DNA of 64,000 nucleotides from REEB52 sp964626905 (lineage in GTDB: Bacteria > Chlamydiota > Chlamydiia > Chlamydiales > SM23-39), in assembly GCA_964626905.1 (NCBI GenBank), contig CAZVHA010000004.1, positions 120,768 to 184,767 on the forward strand. The letters are read 5' to 3'. A model generated the notes under the pieces. It did no database searches and was not told the origin of the DNA. It saw nothing but the letters and a program-made list of their open reading frames with translations. The position numbers were made by a program, and so were the translations under genes. Of this stretch, positions 7,769 to 15,649 are shown piece after piece (within the stretch, counting starts at the first letter, position 1; each line of letters starts with the position of its first letter).

Positions 7769-8822
7769 GGACAGCTCTACAATAGTCGAGAATCTGCTCT
7801 CGCATCAAATGGGTCAGGGCAAATTCTCTCCCATTCTGCGCAATCGCGTGGGCTATTTCATCGTGGTTCTTGGCCCACTCGATCTTTTCAATCAGATCGG
7901 ATAGATCTGCTCGCACCGGGATGTAGTGTTTCCAGGGAATCATCTCCGGATAAAAGTACATGATGTCGCGCGATGCCTGTTTGAATGTGAGCGATCCTGA
8001 AAGGAGCTTCCAGTGTGTCGCCGGGTAGGTGCAGGTCACCCCGTCGATGATCAGATGGTACTTGTATTGCAGTTGATCCACCACAGGGACAAAACTTTGC
8101 GGCCCCATTTCTCTCAGACAGCGCTCCGGATCTTCACGCAAACATCCCGGAGGATAGCTCGAAAATGCCGCATCGATGTGCTCTGGATCTACCCGCGATA
8201 AATAGACGAGCGTTCCCCTCGGAATCTCTTTCCAGCAATTGAACTGGTACATCCCAAAATGGTTCCCATCAAAGGGCGCGCCCCTCCAAAAAAGGCGCTC
8301 GATCTTCTCATTCCAAGGCCATTTTTCAAAATGCTCGTTGATCATTTTTGCAAGGGCGTTCCAGCCCGACTCTTCCGCCGTTGGATCATAGAGCCAATCG
8401 GAAAAAAGGATGAACTGCGAAAGAGAGGCCTCTTTCGCCGAAACGAGCACGGGAGCTCCATTGCGGAGCGCTTTTCTTTTCGTAAAACTCTTTTTGATCC
8501 GGTCTTGATTGAAATAGATAAAATCGACATCGGGAATGGAGTAGTTCTTTACGAGCTCCTCGAGAAGGTTTTTGATTTTACTCGCATTTCCAAACACTTT
8601 GGAATCGATGATTTTGTACCTGCAAAACTCGGGGTTTCTCTGTACCCTTTGCCAGGTTTTTTCTATCGCCTCCAAAGAAATACCCCTTTTCTCATAGGGG
8701 GCAAATTCCCTCGCCACCGCTTTTTCGATCCACTCTCTCGAATCTATGGAGTGGAGACCCAAAGCGAAAAAAAGGAACAAAATCAATATGGACACTCTGA
8801 TCATTTCCCTTGATCGCATCAT
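7725..8822 (-). CDS. GT90-type (CAP10/LpsA-like) glycosyltransferase 2
   Basis: A paralogue of the 6067-7356 product. It shares DVDFIYFNQD (~98), FWRGA (178-182), YKYHLIIDG...CTYPATHWKLL and the C-terminal ADLSDLIEKIEWAKNHDE, which is almost identical in both copies. The N-terminus is a signal or anchor (SILILFLFFALGL). The start is uncertain: ATG at 8822, or ATG at 8804, which has AAGGGA immediately before it. The two glycosyltransferases probably act on related acceptors; the gene between them on the opposite strand is unrelated. Confidence 0.75.
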   Translation of the reverse strand: MMRSREMIRVSILILFLFFALGLHSIDSREWIEKAVAREFAPYEKRGISLEAIEKTWQRVQRNPEFCRYKIIDSKVFGNASKIKNLLEELVKNYSIPDVDFIYFNQDRIKKSFTKRKALRNGAPVLVSAKEASLSQFILFSDWLYDPTAEESGWNALAKMINEHFEKWPWNEKIERLFWRGAPFDGNHFGMYQFNCWKEIPRGTLVYLSRVDPEHIDAAFSSYPPGCLREDPERCLREMGPQSFVPVVDQLQYKYHLIIDGVTCTYPATHWKLLSGSLTFKQASRDIMYFYPEMIPWKHYIPVRADLSDLIEKIEWAKNHDEIAHAIAQNGREFALTHLMREQILDYCRAVLIRYSTLQTFQPKL

Positions 8823-8872
8823 CTGAAATCTGTTACAGTCTACCCACGAGAAAAGAAATCTTCAACTTTCTT

Positions 8873-9045
8873 TATACCGAAATGACTTCAAAATTTGGGA
8901 ATTTGGCAAAGTCGGCGCCGCAGATTTGGAGCAGCGAAGCGGCGCTGAAGCAGCTCAACTTGAATAAGTTGGGCGATGCAAGCGGCTCTAAAGATGCGGA
9001 TGTCCGACGCAGCCAAAAACCAAATTTTGAAGTCATTTCGGTATA
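8873..9045. mobile_element. TATA-ended MITE-like element family B, short copy
   Basis: A 173-bp element with perfect 26-bp terminal inverted repeats beginning TATACCGAAATGACTTCAAA. The interior shares the TTTGGGAATTTG-CAAAGTCGGCGCC block with the elements at 14213 and 1368. The ends could reflect a TA target duplication, as in Tc1/mariner or IS630-type insertion, but this cannot be separated from the repeat itself. Directly after it, 9046-9059 (TTAACCCGGCGTGCAAA) resembles the end of the unrelated element at 49665. Confidence 0.8.
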
Positions 9046-9063
9046 TTAACCCGGCGTGCAAAT

Positions 9064-10281
9064 ATGTCTGTATCTATCACCCGTTCTCGCTCCATCGCCT
9101 GGACGATCTGGATGATCGCCTCCGTTTTTTACGCCTATCAATATATTTTGCGGGTCACCCCCAATATTTTGCTCGGCGATATCATGGAAAAATTTCAATT
9201 TGATGCGGCCACCTTTGGCCAATTTTCAGGGATCTACTATATTGGCTATTCGCTCTTGCATTTACCCATGGGCATCATGCTCGATCGCTTTGGTCCGAGA
9301 AAAGTGATGACGGGGTCCATTTTGCTCACGGTGCTTGGCCTTTTGCCGCTCCTTTTGGCAAGCCACTGGAGTTATCCGATTGCCGGGCGATTCCTCATCG
9401 GTCTCGGCTCATCAGCCGCCATTTTGGGGGTTTTTAAGGTGATCCGGATGGCCTTTAGCGAGGCTCACTTTGCCCGCATGCTCAGCTTCTCTGCGACCAT
9501 CGGCCTCATCGGCGCGATTTATGGTGGGGGGCCGCTCAGCCATTTGCGCCAGGTTCTCGGCTACGACGCCCTCATCGAAGTATTGGCTTTGGCAGGTCTT
9601 GCTTTAGCCGCCTTTACTTATTGGGCCGTTCCCAATATTCAGCAGACGACGAACTCCACAGTGTTTGCCGATGTCAAAGAGGTCCTTTTCAATAAAAAAG
9701 TGCTCGCCGTTTGCATTTTTGCAGGGCTAATGGTGGGGCCCCTTGAGGGCTTTGCCGATGTTTGGGGCTCTGCTTTTTTAAGAGGGGTCTATGGCTATGA
9801 GGGGGCGATCGCATCGAGTCTCCCATCGCTCATCTTTGTCGGCATGTGTTTTGGCGCCCCCTTTTTAAGCCTCGTCGCTGAAAAGACAAAGAGCTACATT
9901 GGGACCATCATCGGCTCTGCGATTGCGATGGCACTCCTCTTTGCCCTTCTTTGTCTGGGTCTGCTCTCTTCGGGGACGATGAGCGCTGGGTTTATTGTTG
10001 TGGGCGTCTGTTCCGCTTACCAAATTTTGGCGATCACTTATGCGAGCCTTTGCGTTCGCTCAGAACTGGCAGGCCTCACCACAGCACTTGCCAATATGAT
10101 CATCATGGTCTTCGGCTACGCTTTCCATACATTGATCGGAACGATTGTCAATGCGGGGGGAGGAGCGCAAAACTCTTCTGCCCTTACCTGCGGTGTCAGC
10201 ATTATCCCTCTTTCGCTCTGTTTGGGCGCCGCCGGATTTATCCTCCTTTCAGTGAGGAAAAAAAAGAGTTGCCCGCTTTAA
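9064..10281 (+). CDS. MFS transporter
   Basis: A 405-residue major-facilitator protein with about 12 hydrophobic segments. The loop 2-3 signature GIMLDRFGPRKVM (motif A) is present at ~75-87, as is a glycine-rich segment 5 (GRFLIGLGSSAAILG). It is an inner-membrane secondary transporter; the substrate cannot be told. Similar carriers occur widely in intracellular gammaproteobacteria and chlamydiae. It begins 18 bp after a repeat element, so its promoter must lie in or before that repeat. Confidence 0.85.
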   Translation: MSVSITRSRSIAWTIWMIASVFYAYQYILRVTPNILLGDIMEKFQFDAATFGQFSGIYYIGYSLLHLPMGIMLDRFGPRKVMTGSILLTVLGLLPLLLASHWSYPIAGRFLIGLGSSAAILGVFKVIRMAFSEAHFARMLSFSATIGLIGAIYGGGPLSHLRQVLGYDALIEVLALAGLALAAFTYWAVPNIQQTTNSTVFADVKEVLFNKKVLAVCIFAGLMVGPLEGFADVWGSAFLRGVYGYEGAIASSLPSLIFVGMCFGAPFLSLVAEKTKSYIGTIIGSAIAMALLFALLCLGLLSSGTMSAGFIVVGVCSAYQILAITYASLCVRSELAGLTTALANMIIMVFGYAFHTLIGTIVNAGGGAQNSSALTCGVSIIPLSLCLGAAGFILLSVRKKKSCPL

Positions 10282-10327
10282 TGCTCTTTATGTAAACTCC
10301 TTTCCCTTTGTAATTTTGGAGGAAGTT

Positions 10328-10594
10328 ATGGCGATTCATTTCAACCCCAATCATGGGTTTTTGCCGCGCGAAAATTCAAATTTATCGAAAAGAGTAGAAC
10401 TGATTGCTGAAGAGGAGCGTCTTGTGAGGACACTTCCCTGCGAGATCTACCATCTATTGGTTCGCAATCATCTTAGCGAATTGGGTCTGCCGATTGCTCC
10501 CGAGTTTAGGAGTGAGTGTATGGAGTACTGTAGGTTGGTTAAATTGGAGTGTAAGATGGCTGAATTTGGGCATTGGATTTATCATATGACCTAA
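10328..10594 (+). CDS. small uncharacterised protein
   Basis: An 88-residue acidic protein. The start is the ATG giving MAIHFNP, preceded by a strong GGAGG ribosome-binding site (10318-10322); the ATG four codons earlier lies inside that site. No recognisable domain. Helical text (LSKRVELIAEEERLVRTL) and three cysteines near the end. It converges on, and overlaps by 4 bp, the glycosyltransferase-like gene at 10591. Confidence 0.6.
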   Translation: MAIHFNPNHGFLPRENSNLSKRVELIAEEERLVRTLPCEIYHLLVRNHLSELGLPIAPEFRSECMEYCRLVKLECKMAEFGHWIYHMT

Positions 10595-11199
10595 AATTGC
10601 GATACTCCGATCCGCATGGCTTTGAGTTCTCGACCGGTGAGGTTTTGCCAAAAAATGGGGGCCATTTTCGCCGTGCGCGAGGCTTGAAAATGGAGGATCA
10701 CCGTTTTTTCAAGCGGCACTTTGTCTCGATCAAAGATCTGCATGTATTCGATCGGCAATTTCGCCACTTTGATCTTTTCTTTGCGAAGAAGATCGATCAT
10801 CACCGGCTGATCGTGCAAATGGCTTTTCTTTTGCAGCGTCTCGTACCAGAGAAGCAAAAACTGTTTGGCTGATTCTGTTGGGCGAATGTAGATCGTCGCA
10901 CTGCGGGCATGCCTTGTTCGAAAATTGTTAAAATAGAGTCCAAAATCGCAAAGTTTTAGATCGATGGAGGGCTTTTTTAAAACAATCCCGTCGGCATCGA
11001 CCCACAAAAGGGGCCTTTTAAATTTTTTAAGACACTCGTAAATGAACAGCGGTTTTTGGGCGCAGTTTTTTTCCCAGGTACCGAGATCTTTTCTCTCTTC
11101 GATGTAGTGATCGATGGAGAGCGCTTCGCAAGAGTGTTTGAGATCTTCTACCTCTTTTTCGTAGATCGTGTCTTTTGTGTAAAAAGAGATGAGCTTCAT
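10591..11199 (-). CDS. GT-A-fold nucleotide-diphospho-sugar transferase-like protein
   Basis: 202 residues. LLWVDADGIVLKKP at ~63-76 is the D-x-D sugar-nucleotide/metal-binding motif of GT-A enzymes. The surrounding layout (ERKDLGTWEKNC, later HLHDQPVMIDLL) matches the nucleotide-diphospho-sugar transferase group (PF03407-like). It has no signal or membrane segment, so it is probably cytosolic or injected. The acceptor is unknown. It lies alone, 30 bp downstream of the EEP hydrolase gene on the same strand. Confidence 0.6.
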   Translation of the reverse strand: MKLISFYTKDTIYEKEVEDLKHSCEALSIDHYIEERKDLGTWEKNCAQKPLFIYECLKKFKRPLLWVDADGIVLKKPSIDLKLCDFGLYFNNFRTRHARSATIYIRPTESAKQFLLLWYETLQKKSHLHDQPVMIDLLRKEKIKVAKLPIEYMQIFDRDKVPLEKTVILHFQASRTAKMAPIFWQNLTGRELKAMRIGVSQF

Positions 11200-11232
11200 T
11201 CTCTTGGTGTATAAGAGAGGAGGGGAAAATTG

Positions 11233-12354
11233 TCAAACTTTCAAAGATCCACTTAAGAGCGAATGATCGGAGGTGGCTGTCCTCGTATTTAGCCCTTCAT
11301 ATGCGCAGCTCATTTTCACGTCGGTGAGTCTGTTTTCCTCATTTCTTCCATAAATCGAGATATAATCGATGAAATCTCCCGGATCTGAAAGGTCTTTGTT
11401 CCACTGCTTTAAGAGTTTTTGTGTCCGGGTTGGCTCTTTGCCCTGGTATCCATGAACAAAGTGGGGATTTAAAATGCCCCCCTGCTCTGGATCGTCTCTT
11501 TCGAGGTTGAGATCTCCCATGAGCAAAGTGGGTAATTTGGAGCTCTTTTTAATGCTTTGAACGATTTCACCCATCTGTTGTTTTCGATGTTCATTGTTGT
11601 CGTGAATTAGGTGAGTGCCAATGATCCGTGCACAGGGGACCTTATCTTGCGGATTTGCATAGACTTCAAGGTTTGCAAAGGTCCGGTTCAGTGTCCATTT
11701 GTTGCTGCTAAAGGAACTATTTGTAAATCGGTGGACAGCGCACTTCGTAATGACCATACAGCCTCCGACGCTGCCCCAAACATTTGCCCCCAAATGGGTG
11801 AAGAAGTGGGCATATTCCGAACTCAAGTGTTTGATGAGCGCCTCGGCGAGAGCGGTATCGTAAATTTCTTGGAGGACCAAAACATCGGCATCCACACTTC
11901 GGATTTTTTCTAAGATCCCATCCAGCCTTTGTCGCCAGTGAACCACTCCACCGTGATCGTAGTGCATGCCGCCGCTCACGCCGCAGACATTCCAAGTCGC
12001 CACTTTGAGGGCGCCCTTGACGATTGTCTCCGGAGCAGTGCCGCGCACGTGGGTATAGTTGTGCTTCTGAAGGGCAAATCCGACCCCGCGCAGCACTTTG
12101 CCCACAATCGCGAGAAGGATGATTGCAGCGGGGATCACGAGTGTAATGGCTGCAAAAGTGGCCCCGATCACAATCCATACCCGATAAGCAATTTCTTTAA
12201 TTTTGCTCGTGCAAAGGTCAAATTTACCGGGCTCAAACGGGGCAAATAGCCGATAGCGAAGAAGCCCGTATGCCTTGCAGATAGGCTCGGTGCACTTTGA
12301 GGAAAGATCGAGCAAAAGTCGATCCCAGCCCTCTGGATCAACCGGTTCAGACAT
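11233..12354 (-). CDS. membrane-anchored EEP-fold hydrolase, paralogue 2
   Basis: 373 residues. It has a ~55-residue N-terminal region, a long hydrophobic stretch (~57-90: VWIVIGATFAAITLVIPAAI onward) long enough for a hairpin, then an EEP catalytic domain. Motifs in order: ATWNVCG, VLQEIYD, GTHLIHDN, MGDLNLE, and TSDHSLL at the end. All predicted catalytic residues are present. It shares domain order with 3887-5005. A nuclease, lipid phosphatase or sphingomyelinase activity are all possible. The membrane segment makes delivery to a membrane, perhaps the inclusion membrane, plausible. Confidence 0.75.
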   Translation of the reverse strand: MSEPVDPEGWDRLLLDLSSKCTEPICKAYGLLRYRLFAPFEPGKFDLCTSKIKEIAYRVWIVIGATFAAITLVIPAAIILLAIVGKVLRGVGFALQKHNYTHVRGTAPETIVKGALKVATWNVCGVSGGMHYDHGGVVHWRQRLDGILEKIRSVDADVLVLQEIYDTALAEALIKHLSSEYAHFFTHLGANVWGSVGGCMVITKCAVHRFTNSSFSSNKWTLNRTFANLEVYANPQDKVPCARIIGTHLIHDNNEHRKQQMGEIVQSIKKSSKLPTLLMGDLNLERDDPEQGGILNPHFVHGYQGKEPTRTQKLLKQWNKDLSDPGDFIDYISIYGRNEENRLTDVKMSCAYEGLNTRTATSDHSLLSGSLKV

Positions 12355-12420
12355 AAAAACCCTTGCAGCTATTCGTGAATATTTTATAAACTTTTCGCAA
12401 AGATTGTCAAGAGGTGTTTC

Positions 12421-14100
12421 GTGGCCATAGATACATTAGAAGGCATTGCCGATTCCTTTCTCCCTTTTCCCGATGTTGTTTCTTGGAATAGTGGAGATCC
12501 GCAAAAAGTGCAACTCTCTTTTTGCCAAAAGGTTCAATATGTTGCGGCGAAGGTGTTTCAGTTTTTCAAAAAGCTTTTCATCTTGCCCTTTGCCTGCGTC
12601 TACTCGATGGGAAAATATGCCGTGACCCTCTTCAAAGGCAAAACAAAAGAGACACCGATCGAAGGGCCTGCCGATGCGAGCGTCCTCCCAGAGCATTTTG
12701 GGTTTGCCGATTCACTCTTTCAAACGTCGGGGTTGGGAACGGAGCATTCTGCAACGAAACTCGAGGGGGTCGCAGACTGGGGAGATGGGTTCATGTCCCC
12801 TAAAACTATTGAGGGGACAGAGGATCGAGACTATAAGAAATTTTTTGTCGATGTGCTGGGAAATCCCGATCCCTACATCGATCTTTTAAAGAAACAAAAT
12901 GTATCGGCCCACCGCTTTTCTATGGAATGGGCAGTCATGCAACCCGAGAAAGGGGGGCCATATAACAAAGAGGCGATCCAAAAGTATGCCAATTTCATCC
13001 ATAAGCTCAAAGAAGCGGGGATTGAACCCTATGTGACCTTGCACCACTTTGTCTGTCCAAAATGGTTTAAAGAGATCGGGGGGTTTGAAAAGAGAGAAAA
13101 TATCGCCCTCTACAAAAAATATGCTTTGGACATGATGAGGGAGTTTAAAAATGTGACCCATTGGATGCCCTTCAACGAGATCAATGTCGATGGCTTCCAG
13201 AAATTAGTTCGGGGCGTCTACCCTCCAGCAAGGACGGGGGATATTGCAGGCTGCGCCAACATGATGCGCAACATGTTGATGGCCCACTGTCTTGTCTATC
13301 AAGAGGCGAAAAAAATGTGGCCAGAGTTGCAAATCGGCTCAAGCCATCAGTGGATCAATTTTGAGCCTCTTGAGGGGAATCCTCTGGAAAGGGCGATTTG
13401 CTATTACCTTTCTAAAATCACCCACTACGCCTGTTATAATTTCTTTAAAACGGGCAAATTTACGATGGATATTCCAGTCGTTGCCAATGTGCAGATGGAA
13501 ATTCCTGCAAAAGAGTTTCAAGAAAACAACCGATTTTCTGACTTTATGGGGGTCCAATTTTACGGCTATCCTCGATTGAAGGCAGGCTTTAACGGATGGC
13601 ACGAATACCCCGGTTATAAAATCAATAATGTCCCTTACATTGGACTCACCTTTGGCTCCACTTGCCCGAGAGGAGGGGAGGCGATGAGCTTTGGCCCCGG
13701 CTTTTATCCAGAGTCTTTGGACAAGTGCTTGAAAGAGGCAGTTGCCATTGGGAAACCGCTCGTTATTTCAGAGACGGGGTGCGATGCCCGTGTGCAACGG
13801 CATGGGGACAAAGATTTTCGGATCGACAACGAGGTGCAAAAGCGCTACTTTGAGAAAATTTTCCCGATTTTGGCCAAGTACAAAGAGCATCTAAAAGGCT
13901 TTTTTGCCTGGACTCTCATCCGCTCTCATCTCGAATGGGACAGAGGCGCCTTTCCCCAGCTCGGCATGGTAAATATTTTGAAAGATAAAAATCGAAACAT
14001 CATCGGCGCCCAAGCTTCCCCTGCCGCCGAGCTCTTGCAAAAGATTTATGGAGAGGCAAGACAAAGAGAGGAAGAAGGGCTCCTGTTACACAGTTCCTGA
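12421..14100 (+). CDS. family 1 glycoside hydrolase (beta-glucosidase-like) with membrane-type N-terminus
   Basis: 559 residues from a GTG start with GAGGTG just upstream. The GH1 signatures are all visible: HRFSMEWAV (~160), YVTLHHFVCPKWF (~205), the acid/base in FNEIN (~246), the nucleophile in VISETGCD (~448) and the late FFAWTLIRSHLEWD. Retaining beta-glycosidase activity is expected; the sugar specificity is unknown. Unusually, ~110 residues precede the barrel, including an aromatic hydrophobic stretch (FFKKLFILPFACVYSMGKYA). Family members normally start within a few residues of the barrel. That extension may anchor the enzyme or carry a secretion signal. Confidence 0.85.
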   Translation: MAIDTLEGIADSFLPFPDVVSWNSGDPQKVQLSFCQKVQYVAAKVFQFFKKLFILPFACVYSMGKYAVTLFKGKTKETPIEGPADASVLPEHFGFADSLFQTSGLGTEHSATKLEGVADWGDGFMSPKTIEGTEDRDYKKFFVDVLGNPDPYIDLLKKQNVSAHRFSMEWAVMQPEKGGPYNKEAIQKYANFIHKLKEAGIEPYVTLHHFVCPKWFKEIGGFEKRENIALYKKYALDMMREFKNVTHWMPFNEINVDGFQKLVRGVYPPARTGDIAGCANMMRNMLMAHCLVYQEAKKMWPELQIGSSHQWINFEPLEGNPLERAICYYLSKITHYACYNFFKTGKFTMDIPVVANVQMEIPAKEFQENNRFSDFMGVQFYGYPRLKAGFNGWHEYPGYKINNVPYIGLTFGSTCPRGGEAMSFGPGFYPESLDKCLKEAVAIGKPLVISETGCDARVQRHGDKDFRIDNEVQKRYFEKIFPILAKYKEHLKGFFAWTLIRSHLEWDRGAFPQLGMVNILKDKNRNIIGAQASPAAELLQKIYGEARQREEEGLLLHSS

Positions 14101-14183
14101 GTAAACCCGGACCTTCAGGCCTGGGATGATTATTTATTTATCGCAAATGGCTTATTTTCAGTTCGTTGTATTAGTATTTGCAA

Positions 14184-14204
14184 TTTTGCATTACAAATGC
14201 AAAA
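14184..14204 (+). terminator. hairpin downstream of the GH1 gene
   Basis: A perfect 9-bp stem TTTTGCATT / AATGCAAAA with a 3-base loop. There is no run of T after it, so termination is uncertain. The other bases between 14101 and 14212 show nothing recognisable. Confidence 0.3.
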
Positions 14205-14212
14205 ATGCATGG

Positions 14213-14432
14213 TATACCCAACGTGGTTCAAAATTTGGGAATTTGACAAAGTCGGCGCCACATATTTGAAGAAGCGAAGCGCCGCCGAAGGCCCTCCGGG
14301 GTCCCCGAAAACGCATCGTTTTTGGGGTGAGGCCGTTGCAACCCCACTTGAACAAGTTGGGTGATGCAGGCGACTTCAAAGATGGGGATGCCGACGCAGT
14401 CAAAAACCAAATTTTGAACCATGTTGGGTATA
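14213..14432. mobile_element. TATA-ended MITE-like element family B, 220-bp copy
   Basis: 26-bp terminal inverted repeats beginning TATACCCAACGTGGTTCAAA, with one mismatch between the two ends. The interior matches the inverted copy at 1368-1625 over more than 120 bp, including the CGAAAACGCATCGTTTTTGG block. It is closely related to 8873-9045, but has an extra ~50-bp insert. The last A of the terminal TATA is the first base of the start codon of the next gene. Confidence 0.8.
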
Positions 14433-15649
14433 TGTCGAGGTACATTCAAAGATCCATTGAGCCGGTCTTAAAAAAGGCGGTTGCCCAGTTCCCTGCTGTC
14501 GTATTGACGGGTCCTAGGCAGGCTGGCAAAACAACCCTTTTAAAGCATTTATTTGGGAAGACCCACCGATACCTCTCTCTAGAACCCCCAGATATAAGAG
14601 CCGCTGCTGCTTCTGATCCACGGGGTTTTATGGAACTATACAAGCCCCCGATCCTTTTTGATGAAATCCAATATGCCCCTGAGCTCTTTTTTTACATTAA
14701 GGAGAAAATTGATGAAAATCGGGATACTTATGGACAGTATATTCTCACGGGATCTCAAAACATTTTACTTTTGCAGCAAGTTACTGAAACATTGGCTGGC
14801 CGGGCGGCGATATTGCGATTATTACCACTCTCTTACCCGGAGATTGCTGAACATCCTTTTAAACAATTTCCTTGGGAAAGTGAGAAGCGGGAGCAGTATA
14901 GCTCTCTTTCTATAGAAGAGTTTTGGAAATTTATGCTCCGCGGAAGTTATCCAGAACTTGCGGAGCATCCTGAAAAAGATCCATTTCTTTGGCAAGGCAG
15001 CTATATTCAGACATATTTAGAAAGGGATATTCGCAATTTAAGGCATGTGGGTGATCTGACTCAATTTCAAATTTTTCTGAGGGCTGTCGCGTCAAGAAGC
15101 GGTCAATTATTTCAAATTTCGGATGTTGCCAAGGATATCGGAGTTGCTGTAAATACTGTGAAAGCATGGCTTGGTGTTCTTGAGGCAACATACCAGATTA
15201 TCATTGTCCGTCCCTATTTTGCAAATATCAGTAAGCGATTAGTCAAAACACCCAAGGTTTATTTTACAGATGTTGGAACTCTTTGTTATTTGACTGGATT
15301 GAGGGACATTGAACCTTTATTCTCAGGTCCAATGGCAGGTCCTGTTGTCGAAACATTTATATTTTCAGAAATTTACAAACGTATTACTCATCTTGGAATC
15401 GAACCCCAAATCTATTTTTGGCGTACAGCTGCAGGAAGCGAGGTTGATTTATTAATTGAAAATCAGGGACAGCTTATCCCCATCGAAGTGAAGGCAACAG
15501 CAACACCAAAACCGAGTATGGCTGAGGGAATCATTTCTTTTCATAAGGATATTATGAGAAAAAAAATGAACGGCTATGTAATTCATCTAGGAGATGAAGA
15601 ACTTCCCTTAGGTGAAGGGGTTAACGCCCTTCCTTTTTCTCATTTATAA
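14432..15649 (+). CDS. AAA+ ATPase with DUF4143 domain
   Basis: 405 residues from the ATG giving MSRYIQRS; the frame continues upstream only through the repeat element. Walker A is GPRQAGKTT (~27-35), Walker B is PILFDEIQ (~72), then sensor LTGSQN. The C-terminal DUF4143 part has SEVDLLIE...PIEVKA, a PD-(D/E)xK-like core. A winged-helix-like segment lies between. These single-gene ATPases are widespread mobile or accessory genes of unknown function, often compared with toxin-antitoxin or defence loci. The start codon straddles the boundary with the repeat, so expression signals lie within it. It converges on acnA with a 6-bp overlap. Confidence 0.85.
   Translation: MSRYIQRSIEPVLKKAVAQFPAVVLTGPRQAGKTTLLKHLFGKTHRYLSLEPPDIRAAAASDPRGFMELYKPPILFDEIQYAPELFFYIKEKIDENRDTYGQYILTGSQNILLLQQVTETLAGRAAILRLLPLSYPEIAEHPFKQFPWESEKREQYSSLSIEEFWKFMLRGSYPELAEHPEKDPFLWQGSYIQTYLERDIRNLRHVGDLTQFQIFLRAVASRSGQLFQISDVAKDIGVAVNTVKAWLGVLEATYQIIIVRPYFANISKRLVKTPKVYFTDVGTLCYLTGLRDIEPLFSGPMAGPVVETFIFSEIYKRITHLGIEPQIYFWRTAAGSEVDLLIENQGQLIPIEVKATATPKPSMAEGIISFHKDIMRKKMNGYVIHLGDEELPLGEGVNALPFSHL

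Noticed and set aside
14327..14431. A 35-codon N-terminal extension of the DUF4143 ATPase
   Set aside because: It is translated repeat sequence; the ATPase domain begins right at the ATG at 14432.
14191..14449. Two minus-strand frames upstream of the DUF4143 ATPase
   Set aside because: They fall entirely in the family B repeat and its flank and have no independent support.
14432..15649. DUF4143 ATPase as part of a prophage or defence island
   Set aside because: No integrase, structural phage gene, restriction enzyme or other defence gene is nearby; it stands alone between a glycosidase and aconitase.
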